The position numbers were made by a program, and so were the translations under genes. Positions 10,810 through 23,200 of a DNA stretch of 64,000 nt are shown one piece after another. Positions within the stretch are counted from its first letter, which is position 1, and every line of letters begins with the position of its first letter. Origin of the DNA: Hemerocallis citrina (Eukaryota; Streptophyta; Magnoliopsida; Asparagales; Asphodelaceae); assembly GCA_017893485.1 (NCBI GenBank), contig CM030362.1, positions 33,522,089-33,586,088 of the forward strand, given 5' to 3'. Below the pieces are notes generated by a model. That model did no database searches. It was not told the origin of the DNA and saw only the letters and a list, made by a program, of their open reading frames with translations.

Positions 10810-12292
10810 TTAACTATGACCAGTTCGGCCATACTCATCGACATCACGCTGCATATCGATACCACCGCTATCAATATCACAAGAGCAACTCGAAATTTTT
10901 GCCATATCACAAAGAACCCTTGCCGCAATAAACGCATGCTCTCCTCTAGGATTCATCGCACCATGGTCATCAAATCCCACTAGATGTACAACCTTTGCAC
11001 CCGCCTCACAACTCTTAAATCTTGGTTGTCTCCACACAACTTATGTCTAGGTTCTAGCTAAGAGTCAACTACATGAGAAGCGCACACCTCGTCTCTAAGT
11101 ACAACGATTTCTCATGCTTCCCACTTGCTACAACATCTGAACCTGCAGTTATACACAACTCTCCACTATCAAGCATCGTCGACAAATCCTCTTTGTCGAG
11201 CATTTGTCGAGCATTCCCGTTAAGATAAGTTTTTCTCTCAAGTTTGGCCATGCCTTGTCTCCCGCAAGACAATCTGCTTACTATTGTCGGCTTTCATGCG
11301 AATCATTCATGTTCCAATCACAAGATACTGCTGGGCACTGTCCACTATCACATCTCCGAAAAAATGCTATCTGCAGTCCTCAAACACCTCTTTCTTTCAA
11401 GTGCAATGAAAAGATGCACATGAATCAACGCACCAATCTCTCGTGTCGAACTCCACCGTTGTTGATAAGCATAACTCTTCATCCTTAGTTTTCTCGACCA
11501 CCACTCTCACTTGCATTGATTGTTCTTGCTTCTTAGACTCTTAGTTATAAGGGCCTTATAACTACACATCATGTGATATCGCTTATGGCAATACCAACAC
11601 TCAGGTCCGCCACCATCGTCGTTGTCTGTAGACCCATTATCAGACGCGCTTTTATGATCCTTTCCCTTTTAACTTCCCTTAAATCTTTCCATGTTTCTCA
11701 ATTGAAAGTGCAGAATTTCTAGAAGATGATGAAAACTCTCTGTTTCTCTTCCTTCTCACCAGCTCGTTCATGATGTTGCTCGCAGTCACAGCATCCTGCA
11801 GAGTAGTCGAATTTGTCACAATCCTTGTAATAGTATGTTCCTTCATACCATAACTGTCAGGTAGAGTAGATAGAAGTAACAATGATTATGCTGAACTGGT
11901 TGTATACTAAACAAAAATTATTCACATGTTCCGCTACTGAACCCCTTTATACCAACTTTTTGTTAACCAATTTCTTAAAGTGAAGAATTTGATTCGATAT
12001 CGATGGGTTTTCATACATATCCGTGAGAATTTTCATTGCATCCTTCGTGGTCTTTGCCTTCAAGATGTGAAATACCGCTATCATGCTCAGTGCTAACTGA
12101 ATCGCCCCGAGCGCATTCTGATCCAAATGATTTCATGCTGCCAAGATCTTCGCATTCTTGTATGCACCTTCTGACGTCTCATCAAACAACGAGCCATCTA
12201 GATATTTCTAACGTTGATACACCACTATTTAGATTTTCAACATCGTGAAATCAGTTTCATCGAATTTTTCGACTTTCGACTTGCTATCGGCC
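10810..12292 (-). pseudogene. Copia gag and protease-side coding remnant
   Basis: Minus-strand ATG at 12292 starts MADSKSKVEKFDETDF, a usual copia gag opening, but a stop follows within about 25 codons. The capsid part shows LLLSTLPDSYG and NEL-RRKR blocks (11882-11679). A zinc knuckle CWYCHKRYHMMC lies near 11590. A block at 11272-11069 (ARQMLDKEDL, ELCITAGSDVVASGK) resembles the protease to pre-integrase transition of copia polyproteins. Many stops; not functional. Confidence 0.7.
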
Positions 12293-12322
12293 ATCACGAA
12301 ACCCTAAGCTCTGATACCACTT

Positions 12323-12851
12323 TGTAGTGCCCAAAATGCCCACAAAGATCCGATGCACCAATAATAAGATTTCACACAAACGCAAGATCTCACAAACACA
12401 AGAACAAAACGATATGCAGAGGTAACCAATATTCTTACTCAAGAAATAGAAAGATATGAAGAGAACTCTCTTTAATCTCTCTCTCTCTCTCACCTTTGAC
12501 AACACTCAACATCGCTTAAACCTAAGATTTACATTTATATTTATAGTCTCAAGTAAACCCAAAAAGATAAACACAAAGTAGGCCTAAATTGATCCAAACC
12601 TGCGACCCGCTATTGTAACCTCCACACCGTTGCGGTCGACTGCATAGGAGGGCGGTCGTCTACAATAAGACTCGCGCAAGTCAAAGAGCATCTCGGTCGA
12701 CTACTCTTCTCGATGGTAGACTGCATTCTTCAGTAGAATTGACAGTCAACTGCACCTGCTTTGTTGATGCTATGCTTTTGTCACTTGCCGCTTTGTGTCT
12801 TCTCCTTCCTCAAACCCTTGTGCTTGTGTACTAGATCCACAAATCCTAACA
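12323..12851 (-). repeat. 5' LTR of copia remnant A
   Basis: TGTAGTGCC to CTAACA, 529 bp, partner of 9223-9759. Contains a CT microsatellite near 12478-12492. The minus-strand primer site GCTCTGATACCA (plus reading) lies at 12308-12319 with a 3-bp spacer. Confidence 0.9.
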
Positions 12852-13883
12852 ACTATGTGTTCTGTTATTTGAATACTTTAACCTGTTCAAATTTTTGTTT
12901 ATTTTTGAAATAGGAGGATAACTTGTATTCATGTTTGTCAAAATATTGATACAAAACCGGATTTGGATACTAGATGTCCATGTAAGCGTCCCATGTACAT
13001 GCACTTGAGGGCATACGTTGAGCATTAGTCAAATCAATTGTTCTATTGTGCTAGCGTTGATAGGCTAAACACAATCTAAATGTTATAAAAAGACAAATAT
13101 ATGCAAATTGTGAAGAGTAATAACAACTTCACTATTCCAATTCTTTGGGGTTGGCCACATGAATGATGAACTCTTTTAAGGGCAATACCCTATGTCAGAT
13201 TAACAATTAGTGCCTTGATCCAAGTCCACTTAGGTTGACCTGTTGTCTCTTTTGAACCATTAGCTCAATTTAATCGCTTCCTACTAAGCAATTACTGCAT
13301 TTGTTGGTGTGCACGCCCAAATGGGTAGAACTATAATTTTGGTATTTCTTTTCTCATATTAAATTAAATGGGATTTGATTTTTGTAAACCCAAAACCCAT
13401 TCTTGTTACTGTTACATACATAATTATTGCATCTAAGTATGAGCCTCTGTTTGAATATATTTTACATTTAAACTATACTGAATATTTAATTATGTAACTC
13501 TATTTGGGTGGGTTGTGTGGGTATATGCTATATGCTTTGAAAATGCGCCATCCCTTCATAGGGTATATCTGAGTAATATATTTGAACATGAATTTCCCTA
13601 ATTAGTACCTAGATGTGAGGTACAATTGGAACATTGCATGGAGATTGATATGACAAGTTGACCCTATCAGGTTCAGATGGTTTCCACATGAGTTTAGAGT
13701 TACCTGAGCATATCAGGAACTCGCAACAGAACTTAACTAACTTTAATTTCCCTATCCCAAACTTTAGCAGTTATCTGGTTGCAGGTTAGGTGGGATCAAC
13801 TGAATTGACTTTGTACCCCTGCCCATTATATCTTTTATGTATTGTGTCTATTAAAAAAATTATTAATTTAGTTATGTCAAATG
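12852..13883. other. Unassigned AT-rich sequence
   Basis: No exon, structured repeat or coding frame recognised. A short stretch near 13140-13180 (GGGGTTGGCCACATGAAT) resembles the 3' tail of RTE LINEs and may be a relic. If the AAE gene begins left of the window, this is intron. Confidence 0.5.
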
Positions 13884-14117
13884 AAACATGGTGGTGGCAA
13901 AAAGTCCAAAATATTGTGAGAGAAAAAAAGACCAACCTTTAAAATATGGCAAAAGAGTAGAAATGAAGAGGATTTGGAGAGATATAAGACCGTTAGAGAA
14001 GAAGTTAAGAAAGCGGTAAGAGATGCAAACAAAAAAGCTTATGATGATTTATACACAAAATTAGGAACAAAAAAAAGAGAAAATAACATGTATAAGCTTT
14101 TGCTAAACAAAGGGATA

Positions 14118-17100
14118 CAACAACAACAACAACAAAGCCTTTTTCCCAACTAGGTGGGGTCGGCTACATGAATCCTGGTTTTCCATTCTGCTCGGTTTAG
14201 TGCAATATCTTCTGTATGGTCACAAGCTATCATATCTTTTTTCACCGTTTTCATCCAAGTTAGTTTAGGTCTTCTTCTATCCCTAACTCTACCCTCAATA
14301 CTTATCAAATCACTCATTCTAACAGGGACACTACTGGGTCTACGTGTGACATGTCCAAACCACTTGAGGCGATTCTTTCTTAACTTATCTTGGATTGGAG
14401 CTACCTTTAGCATGTCTCGTATATGCTCGTTTCTAATTCTATCATTGTTTTACCACACATCCATCTTAGCATCCTCATCTTTGCTACATATTTTTTGACA
14501 TGTTGTTTCTTTGTTGCCCAACACTCTGCTCCATACATCATTGCTGGTCTAACAACCGTTCTATAAAATTTTCCCTTCAACTTCAAAGGTATACGTTTGT
14601 CACACAAAATATTACTGGTACTTCTCCACTTAAGCCACCCTGCTTGGATCCTTTGTGTAACATCTTCACAAATCTCTCCATCTCTTTGTATAATCGAGCC
14701 TAAATATCGGAAACGGTCTCTCATAGGTATCTCTCGGCCATCAAGCTTCACTACTTCCTCAGTTGTGTTCCGAATATCACTAAAATTACACTCCATATAC
14801 TTTGTTTTAGTTCTGCTTATTTGAAAGCCTCAAGCTTCCAAAGTTTCTCTCCACAATTCTAATTTAGCATTGACTCCTGCTCTAGTCTCATCAACTAAGA
14901 CGATGTCATTGGCAAAAAGCATACACCAAGGCACCTCATCTTGTATTCCTCGCGTCAATTCATCCATAACCAAAGTAAAGAGGTAGGGGCTTAAAGCTGA
15001 ACCTTGGTGTAAACCTACTGTAATAGGAAAATTGCAGGTATTTCCTGTGGTTGTTCTAATTGTGGTTGTTGCCCCTTCATACATATCCTTAATTACCTCA
15101 ATATACCGAATAGTTTCTCGTTTATTATTTAACACCCTTCATACTATGTCTCTAGGGACTTTATCATATGCTTTTTCTAGATCTATAAAAACCATATGTA
15201 GATCTTTCTTATTCTCCCTATATTTTTTCATAAGTCTCCTTAGTACATAAATTGCTTCCATTGTTGACCTCCCCGGCGTAAACCCAAACTGATTCTCAGA
15301 CACTGTAGTTTCTAGTCTCAGTCTATGTTTGATCTCTCTCTCCCAAATTTTCATCGTATGACTCATTAATTTAATTCCTTGGTAGTTTGAGCAACTTTGT
15401 ATATCTCCTTTATTTTTATATATAGGTACTAAAAATACTCTTTCTTCATTCATCGGGCATCTTCTTAGTCCTCAAAATTTCATTAAATAATTTTGTTAGC
15501 CAACTCACTCCTACATCCCCAAGACACTTCCAAACTTCAATGGGTATATCATCCGGCCCTAAAACTTTTCCTATTTTCCTCCTTCCTAAAGCATTTCGAA
15601 CCTTCGAGGACCTAATTCCACGGAAAAATATATGCTCTCGACTCTTCCTCGAGTCCTTTAAAATTAAGTTGTCCACAACCTTTTCATTTAATAACTTCTC
15701 AAAGTAATTTCGCCATCTTTCCTTAATTTCCTCATCTTTTACTAGGACTCTTGAATCTTCGCTCTTTATATATCTAATTGTATTCAGGTCTTTTATTTTT
15801 CTATCCCTTTGTTTAGCTAGCTTATAAATATTATTTTCTCCTTTTTTTGTTTCTAATTTTGTGTATAAATCATCATAAGCTTTTTCTTTTGCATCTCTTA
15901 CCGCTTTTTAAACATCTTTTTTAACCGTTTTATATCTCTCTAAATCCTCTTCATTTCTACTCTTTTGCCACATTTTGAGGGTTGATATTTTTTCTCTCAC
16001 AATAATTTGGAGTTTTTCTTGCCACCACCATGTTTTTTTATTTAGCAACCCTCTACCTTTAGACTCTCTAAGTACTTTCTTCGAAATTTCTCTTATGTAC
16101 GTAGCTATTTTAGTCCACATCATATTTGTCTCCCCTTCCCAATTCCATGATGCTCCTTTAAGGACTTTATCTTTAAAACTTCTAGTTTATCTCCCTTCAA
16201 GTTCCACCACCTAATTCTTGGGTTCCCAGTCTCCTTCCTTGCACATGTGTTTTCCAATCTTCACATCCAATACCATTAATCTATGTTGTGAGGTTAAACA
16301 CTCTCCCGGTATGACCTTACAATCTTTACATGTCAAGCGATCTACCTTTCTAGTGATGAAAAAATCAATCTGACTCCTATTTGCTCCACTTTTAAAGGTT
16401 ATCAAATGTTCCTCCCTCTTACTAAAATAAGTATTTGCTAGTATAAGATCATAAGAAGCCGCAAAATCTAATAGAGCCTCTTCACCATCGTTCTTATTTC
16501 CAAATCTATATCCTTCATGCACCATTTCATATCCCATGTTATCTTCTCCTACGTGTCCATTGAAATCTCCTCCTATAAATAGTTTCTCACCTTAGGGTAC
16601 TCCTTGAATTATCTCATCCATATCTTTCCAAAATTTATTTTTAGCTTGTGCATCTAATCCTACTTGGGTGCATAAGCACTAATGATGTTAATTATGTTTC
16701 TCCCTAATACAAGTTTAATTTGTATTATTCTATCTCCTTTCTTATTTACACCTACCACATCTCTTTTGAATTTCTTATCTACTAAAATTCCTACTCCATT
16801 TCTATTTCTAATTTTACCAGCATAGTATAATTTAAAACCATCTATCTCTTTAGCTTTCTCCCCTACCCACTTTGTTTCTTGTAAACAAGCTATATTAATA
16901 TTTCTTCTAATCATGGTATCTACTAGTTCTATGCTTTTTCCTGTCAATGTTCCTATATTCCAAGTTGCTAACCTAAGTCTATTTTTCTGGATTAGCTTCT
17001 TTACCCGCACACGTCCATATTGGTGCAGGAACCCTTGCCCATTTTTCACCGCATCCGGGCGTCGGTGTGACGCTTCTTGCATATTTTTCGAAGCATCCGG

Positions 17101-17275
17101 AGGCAGGCACAACGCATCGCTTCCAGGGAATGCCCTAGCATTTGCACGTATATTATTAGAATTCATGTTCATAAGATTTAACAAAATTTTATGCTGGTTG
17201 TCAATTGCCTAACGCAACACTCTTCCTTACCCGGTTTGTGACTGGATTTCTGCCTTGGGACAGACAATGGCGGAG
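14118..17275 (-). mobile_element. Near full-length RTE-clade LINE, minus strand, inserted in the plus-strand RTE
   Basis: 3158 bp, about the full length of a plant RTE element. Its 3' end is the (CAA)n run at 14118 (TTG tail on its own strand) and its 5' end is near 17275. It is flanked by an exact 20-bp duplication of TTTTGCTAAACAAAGGGATA (14098-14117 and 17276-17295) taken from the host RTE. Exact flanks beside many internal stops suggest moderate age, younger than the copy it interrupts. Confidence 0.94.
14150..17184 (-). pseudogene. RTE endonuclease-reverse transcriptase polyprotein, broken
   Basis: Apurinic-type endonuclease at 17184-16211: LATWNIGTLTGKSIELVD, CLQETKWVGEKA, RNGVGILVDKK, then SQIDFFITRK and the SQHRLMVLDV catalytic block. 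RT at 15676-14830: [58 protein letters not shown] and FANDIVLVDE, where the first Asp of FADD is Asn. C-terminal WFGHVTRRPSSVP region at 14413-14150. Frame breaks near 15450, 15137 and 14410. Confidence 0.92.
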
Positions 17276-17519
17276 TTTTGCTAAACAAAGGGATAGAAAA
17301 ACAAAAAATTTGGATATAATTAGGTGTATTAAGTGCGAGAATTCAAGAGTCTTAGTAAAAGCGCGAGGAAATTAAGGAAAGATGGCAAAATTACTTTGAG
17401 AAATAATTAAATGAAAAGGTTATCGACAACTTAAATATAGACAACTTGAGGCAGAGTTGAGAGCATGTTTTCCGTTGAATTAGGATATCAGAGGTTCGAA
17501 ATGCATTAGGAATGATGAA

Positions 17520-18929
17520 AATAGGAAAAGCTTTAGGACCATATGATATGCCCATTGAAATTTGGAAGTGTTTGGAGAGGTAGGAGTGTGTTGGCTACCA
17601 AAATTATTTCATGAGATTTTGCGGACCAAGAAGATGCCCGATGAATGGAGGAAGAGTATTTTAGTATCTATATCTAAAAATAAAGGAGATATACAAAGTC
17701 GCTCCAACTACCGAGGAATTAAATTAATGAGGCATACAATGAAACTTTGGATGAGAGTGATCAAATATAGACTGAGACTATAAACTACAGTGTCTGAGAA
17801 TCAGTTTGGATTTATGCCTGAGAGGTCAACAATGAAAGCAATTTATGTACTGAGGAGACTTATAAAAAATATAGGAAGAATAAGAAATATCTACATATAG
17901 TATTTATAGATCTAGAAAAAGTATATGATAAAGTCTTAAAGACATAGTATGGTGGGCGTTTAATAATAAAAGAGTAATTATTCGGTATATTGAGGTGATT
18001 ATGGATATATATGAAGGGGCAATGACCACAATTAGAACAACCACATGAAAGACTAGTGATTTTTCTATTACAGTAAGTTTACACCATGGTTAGGTTTTAA
18101 GCCCCTATCTCTTTGCTTTGGTTATGGATGAATTGACGCGAGGAATACAAGATGAGATGCTTTGGTGTATACTTTTTGCCGATGACGTCGTCTTAATGGA
18201 CGAGAGTAGAGCATGAATCAATGCTAAATTAGAATTGCGAAAGGAAACTTTGAAAGCTAGAGGCTTTAGAATAAGCAGAACTAAAACAAAGTATATAAAA
18301 TTTTAGTGATGTTCGGAACACAAATGTGGGAGCAGTTTATTTTGATGGTCAAGAGATACCTAAGAGAGACCGTTTCCGATATTTAGGGTCAATTTTACAA
18401 AGAGATGGAGAGATTTGTGAAGATCTTACACAGGATTTAAGCAGGGTGACTTATGTGGAGAAGTGCTAGTGGTATTTTCTGTGACAAACGTATACATTTG
18501 GAGTTGAAGGAAGATTTTTATAAGACGGCTATGATGTATGGAGTAGAATGTTGGGCAACAAAGAAACAATATGTCCAAAAATTGAGTGTAGCGGAGATGA
18601 GGCTGCGAAGATGGATGTGTTGTAAAACTAGGAAGGATAGAATTAGAAACAAGCATATACGAGACATGGTAAATGTAGCTCCTATCCAAGATAAATTAAG
18701 AAAGAATCACCTCAGGTGGTTTGGACATGTCACACGTAGACCTAGTAGTGCCCCTCTTAGAAAGAATGATTTTGTAAGTATTGAGGGTAGAGTTAGGGGT
18801 ATGAGAAGACCTAAACTTATTTGGGTGGAAGTGGTGAGTAAATGTATGATAGCTTGTAGCCTTACCGAAGATATTGCGCTAATCCGAACAGAATGTAAAA
18901 TCAGGATTCATGTAGCCGACTCCAACTAG
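17520..18929 (+). pseudogene. RTE reverse transcriptase and C-terminal region, plus strand, broken
   Basis: Blocks in order: [62 protein letters not shown], then [13 protein letters not shown] (catalytic FADD retained) and, at 18453-18929, the CDKRIHLELK..YGVECWATKKQ and WFGHVTRRPSSAP blocks of the RTE C-terminus. Multiple stops and frameshifts (for example near 17783 and 17900) kill it. Confidence 0.88.
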
Positions 18930-18960
18930 TTGGGAATAACTAAAAAGGCTTTGTTGTTGT

Positions 18961-20094
18961 TAGTTCTGTCAATCTGAGCAGACATAACTTGAGCAGACAC
19001 AACTGATTTCGTGTTCAAGAAGCATCATATGTAATCCGAGACTTTTTGCAAGCTAATTAACAGGCTGTGCTTCCTGCTTTCCATCATACACATTCAGATA
19101 AATATTCTTCAGTTTCGCATTGAATAATCTCATTGCGGATGCACTAAAGCACGACTTTATAGGAAGTTGATTTTATCGATGCATATTAACTTCCTATATG
19201 TACTGTCGGTGGACTTTTTGAATTCTTACATTCGAGTGAAAGTCTGAAAGTCTGAAATTCTTACATTCGGTGGACTTTTCCTAATTTTGTATGTATGACA
19301 GATAAGAAAAAAATAGTTCCGCAAGGTTATTTTGTATGTATGTAGATGCTTTCTTTATTCTATTTGCTCTATATTTATGTGCAGAATTGAGTGTATTCCC
19401 TATGTAAAGCATCGATCACCTTTCCCCTTTATTTGGACTTTCCTAATCTGGAAGAATGGAGAAATTGCGGAATTTTTAGAATTTATGAAAGGCCCCTTTC
19501 AATTGTACTTCATAGCCTCAACGGCCACGAGCTTGCCACTGATTGATAGATGATCGATGTTGGGTTGACAACGAACTCAAGGATTTCCGAAAATTTTCAC
19601 GGGACCCTTGTACGAACTCCATAGATGCGAAAAGGCTTAGATGATGTCTATAGCCTTGAACTCTAACATTGCTTTATCTCTGGTCTTTTGTTCTCCATAA
19701 AAGCCAAGACGGTTGCCTTTTCTTTTTGATTGCTTAATGCATATAATGGAAGGGCTAGTGTGCTTTCTTTCTTTATTTTTATTTATTTCAGGGGAGATAC
19801 CACTCTCATCATTCATTAAGTTTTCAGCTTTATCATTGTTTTTTATTTGTAGCCTGATTTATCACCTGTAATTTTTATCAATAGTTTATTCTATTTGATT
19901 GTAGCGAGGTGCTTTGGACATTCAGTTGTTTGGTCTTTTTGTTACATCTACTTTAGTGCTAAAGCAACTTTAGTATGTGTATTTCATGAGTAGAGTTTGT
20001 TAATATTACGTGAATTTCTGTTGATTTCTATGTAGTGATCTGTATAGTAGAGATAAATCTTAGTTTTCTTCATTTTGTTGTTCCTAATTGTCAG
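18961..20094. other. Unassigned, presumed AAE intron
   Basis: Starts with the RTE flanking duplication. No coding block of the AAE N-terminus, no repeat structure and no RNA gene was recognised. T-rich approach to the exon a acceptor. Confidence 0.5.
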
Positions 20095-20209
20095 CTTGAG
20101 CAAGAAATTTTGGATTTTTCTGAAGGATTAAGGGATGTTGGCTTTCTTCCAGATGAAAAGGTGGCTCTTTTTGCTGACAATTCATGCAGATGGTTAATTG
20201 CAGACCAAG
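20095..20209 (+). CDS. AAE15/AAE16: AAE15/16 exon a
   Basis: Acceptor TCAG ends at 20094 and donor GTATCC starts at 20210. It encodes [16 protein letters not shown]..., then an FADNSCRW block found near the start of the AMP-binding domain in this family. It ends one base into a Gly codon completed by the next exon. An upstream exon must exist because the reading enters mid-domain; none was found between 1 and 20094. Confidence 0.9.
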
Positions 20210-23200
20210 GTATCCTGCCTCTTTGCATATATATTACTAATTATAAATGGTAAAAAATAGAGTAAATTTCTTGAAGCACGAGTATGGCTAATACTTCTAG
20301 CCATAATCTGTTTTAGATTCTGTGCTGATAGTTTTTTAAAAATTTCATATTTGATGATGACATCGGTTCTGTTTTGTTTTATTTTGAGATTTATCCCTAT
20401 GTAGTAGTTTTGCAATTTGCACCCTTTATTTTAGACATTAGAATATTTTGGAGATTTGTATTGAGATTTGTTTTGAGTCTATATATAGGCCTTGAGAATA
20501 ATGAGAAAGTATGCTATTCTTGATAAAAAAAAATTACAGTGTTGAGTTATTGCTCTGCATTTTTTTTGCTGTGCGTGTGAGTGAGACCATAAGAAATCAT
20601 TAGGATTTGTGAGAAATCCTATGAAAGTATTAGGGTTTGTGAGAAGTCCTAAACTACACCAAAATCCAAACCCTAAATCCCCTTATTCACAGCACAGCAC
20701 GCCTTTCTCTCCTTCTCTTCTTCTTCTTCCTCGTTCTTCTTTTCTTCTCAAAACCAACAACCCCCGATTGCTCCTCCCTCATCGAAACCCTAATTCCCCC
20801 CAAACCCACTTCAAATCGAAACCCTGAATCCTCCCTAATCCACTTCGGATCGAACCCTAATTAATCTACCCCCGACGGCCACTTTGCGATGCCGTTTCCC
20901 CTTTTCCATCACCGTTGCCATCACCTGCCTCGACTCCCTCGCCGCTTCCTCTCATCCTCCGACCAACCCCATCACCCCGACCTCCTCCCTCTCCCTTCAA
21001 CCGACCTCCTCCACACTCGAAGTCGACCTCGGCACCACTACAGGCTGCTGCCCTTCCTCCCACCTCGTTGCATCCCCGACGGCAGCCAGCCCCTTCACCA
21101 CAGCGACGCCTCTTCGCTGCCTCACCACTGCAGCCCACGAAGCACTAACACAATTTGCTTCGAACCCGGTAAACTCTTTCCACTTCTCAAATATTTGTGT
21201 TAATGCTTTATCATCTCTATAATATTATTTGATTTATCTTTCGTCTACGAATATTGGGAGTGAGTGCTTCTACTTGCCTATTAGAGTTCAAATCATTATT
21301 ACAGATTTTACTTGCTAAGAACGCTTAGGTATATAATTATTGATTGTTAGGACTGGATCTTTAATTGGGCTTGTTAAACTATTTCATAGCTTGAAAATCC
21401 ATCAAACTAATTAATAGTTTAATTTTCTAACTTAATCTGCATTACATGTTGGTAAACTTAATCTTTTAATATTCTTGGAAATTATCTATTTAGGGTTAAG
21501 TTTACATCAATATCAGCTTACATTAAAATGTGCATACTCGTAACATATTGGATTACTTTTCTATTGGTTCTTTTGGCTTATAAGTGCTTCTTAGATGAAT
21601 GCGTCCCTAATCCAAAAAAACACCATCTTCTCTTTACTTAGACCTGTTCTGGGGCCTATTCTAGGATATCCATATATTGGTTCCAGGTTGCATGAGCTTA
21701 AATTATATGACCAAACCAGTGGCAGATCTACGTAGAGCTGAAGGTAGGCAGTCGCTTACCCTCGATTTCTGAAACTTCGCTAAAGGGTAGGTATTGATCT
21801 TTTGAATTAAAGTAAATTAAAGGTATAATGCTAAATGAAGCAAAAACCCAAGTTATAGATCAGTTCGTCGGTGCACTTTTTTGTTTGTTTTTGTAAGAGG
21901 TCATGGGATCAAGAACTACTAATTTTTTTCTTTTTTTTTTTCTTTCTTTTTCATACTAAAAATAGTAATACACTCAAACCAATTGTATTATTTCTTAATA
22001 TTACTTTTTATGTAACTTCATATTAAATTAATTTTTAAATTTGCAAATTATTTTTTTCTCTATAAATTTTAAATGTATCGGATGTATTTCTTTTCTATTA
22101 AGTGTTCAAAATCAACATACATATGTGATACACTTGTTTCTTTTGTGCTATATATAAAATCATTATTTTCCTTTCGCCACATATGAACATCATTAGATGT
22201 TCCATACCTGAATACTGGTGACTAATCTTTAGACTAATTGAAATGATAAAGTGCGTGTAACACATGTTATTGGCTAAATAATATTCTGTCTACCATGTTT
22301 AAAATTCTTGCATCCGCCACTGACTAAAAACGATATTTAAGACATACAGGATGACTATTATCAGTAATTGAAGAAGAAAATGTTATCTTAAAGACCGAAT
22401 GACCGCATTCTTTTTTCACTCTTTAGCCGCTTTAAGGCTTGCACACTACATGGAATGGGCGGTTCCGGGGATATGATGCCTTTTTCTTCGGCAGAGGCTC
22501 ATAGAGAGAAAGAGTTCCATAGAGAGAAAGATGTTATAAAACAATTGTATGCGCTCTAATAAAAGAAGAAAATGTCATCTTAAAGACCGAATAACCGCAT
22601 TCTTTTTTTCCCTCTTTAGCTGCTTTAAAGTTTGCACCCTGGCTACTCATGGAATAGGCTGTTCCGGGGATATGATACCTTTTTCTTCTAATGATACGGC
22701 AGAGGCCCATAGAGAGAAAGATGTTATGAAACAACTTTATGCTCTCTACATCCCTTTGGCCTCACCTTTATTTTAAAGGACTTCTAATTTTAGCCACTTT
22801 GTGCTTTAGAATATTACTCAAACAACAACAAGCGCAATTATGTAAAGCTTGGCCACAAAGTCTGAAAGGGAACTCCAAGAATGGTTTTATTAAAACATCA
22901 CAGCAGGGTGTTTGCTGGAGGGAAGATATGTGAATGTTGATTCCTTAGTCTTTTCTAAATAAAATGACGATCTCAATGTTCTTCGTCATGTTATGCTCAT
23001 TTGGGTTTTTTGCAATGCTTGTTGTTGCCTACTTCCCTTGTTATCACATTGAAGATATACAGGAAGTCATGAAAGCTCAGGTTTCAGCTAAGATAACTAC
23101 AGCCACACCATAATCTGTTACTCTATCTTGCTAATGCATTTGATCAAGCATTAAACTTGGTCTTTGTAGTTATTGTGTAACAGAAGGAACAATATCCTGT

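Larger units (their letters stand above)
9223..12851 (-). mobile_element. Ty1/copia remnant with both LTRs, pol largely lost
   Basis: Two direct repeats (9223-9759 and 12323-12851) bound a 2.56-kb interior. On the minus strand, a TGGTATCAGAGC primer site (initiator-Met tRNA type) follows the right LTR, and a purine tract (AAGTGGAAGAT) precedes the left one. Flanks ATTAT and ACTAT are a probable 5-bp duplication with one change. The interior holds decayed gag with CWYCHKRYH and a protease/pre-integrase boundary; RT, integrase and RNase H are not seen. Confidence 0.87.
13884..18960 (+). mobile_element. RTE-clade LINE, plus strand, 5'-truncated, split by a second RTE
   Basis: Two blocks (13884-14117 and 17276-18960) form one copy once the minus-strand insert is removed. 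It begins inside the element (AACATGGTGGTGGCAA) and ends CTTTGTTGTTGTTG, the simple TTG tail usual for plant RTE. Imperfect 16 to 17-bp flanks (TAGTTATGTCAAATGA and TAGTTCTGTCAATCTGA) are a probable target duplication. Confidence 0.87.

Noticed and set aside
19332..19553. Possible upstream AAE exon
   Set aside because: The reading has no similarity to the expected N-terminal blocks and no suitable splice pair with matching phase.
20884..21222. Pro/Ser/Thr-rich ORFs on the plus strand
   Set aside because: Also the GC-rich LTR core; three frames are open together and none is conserved.
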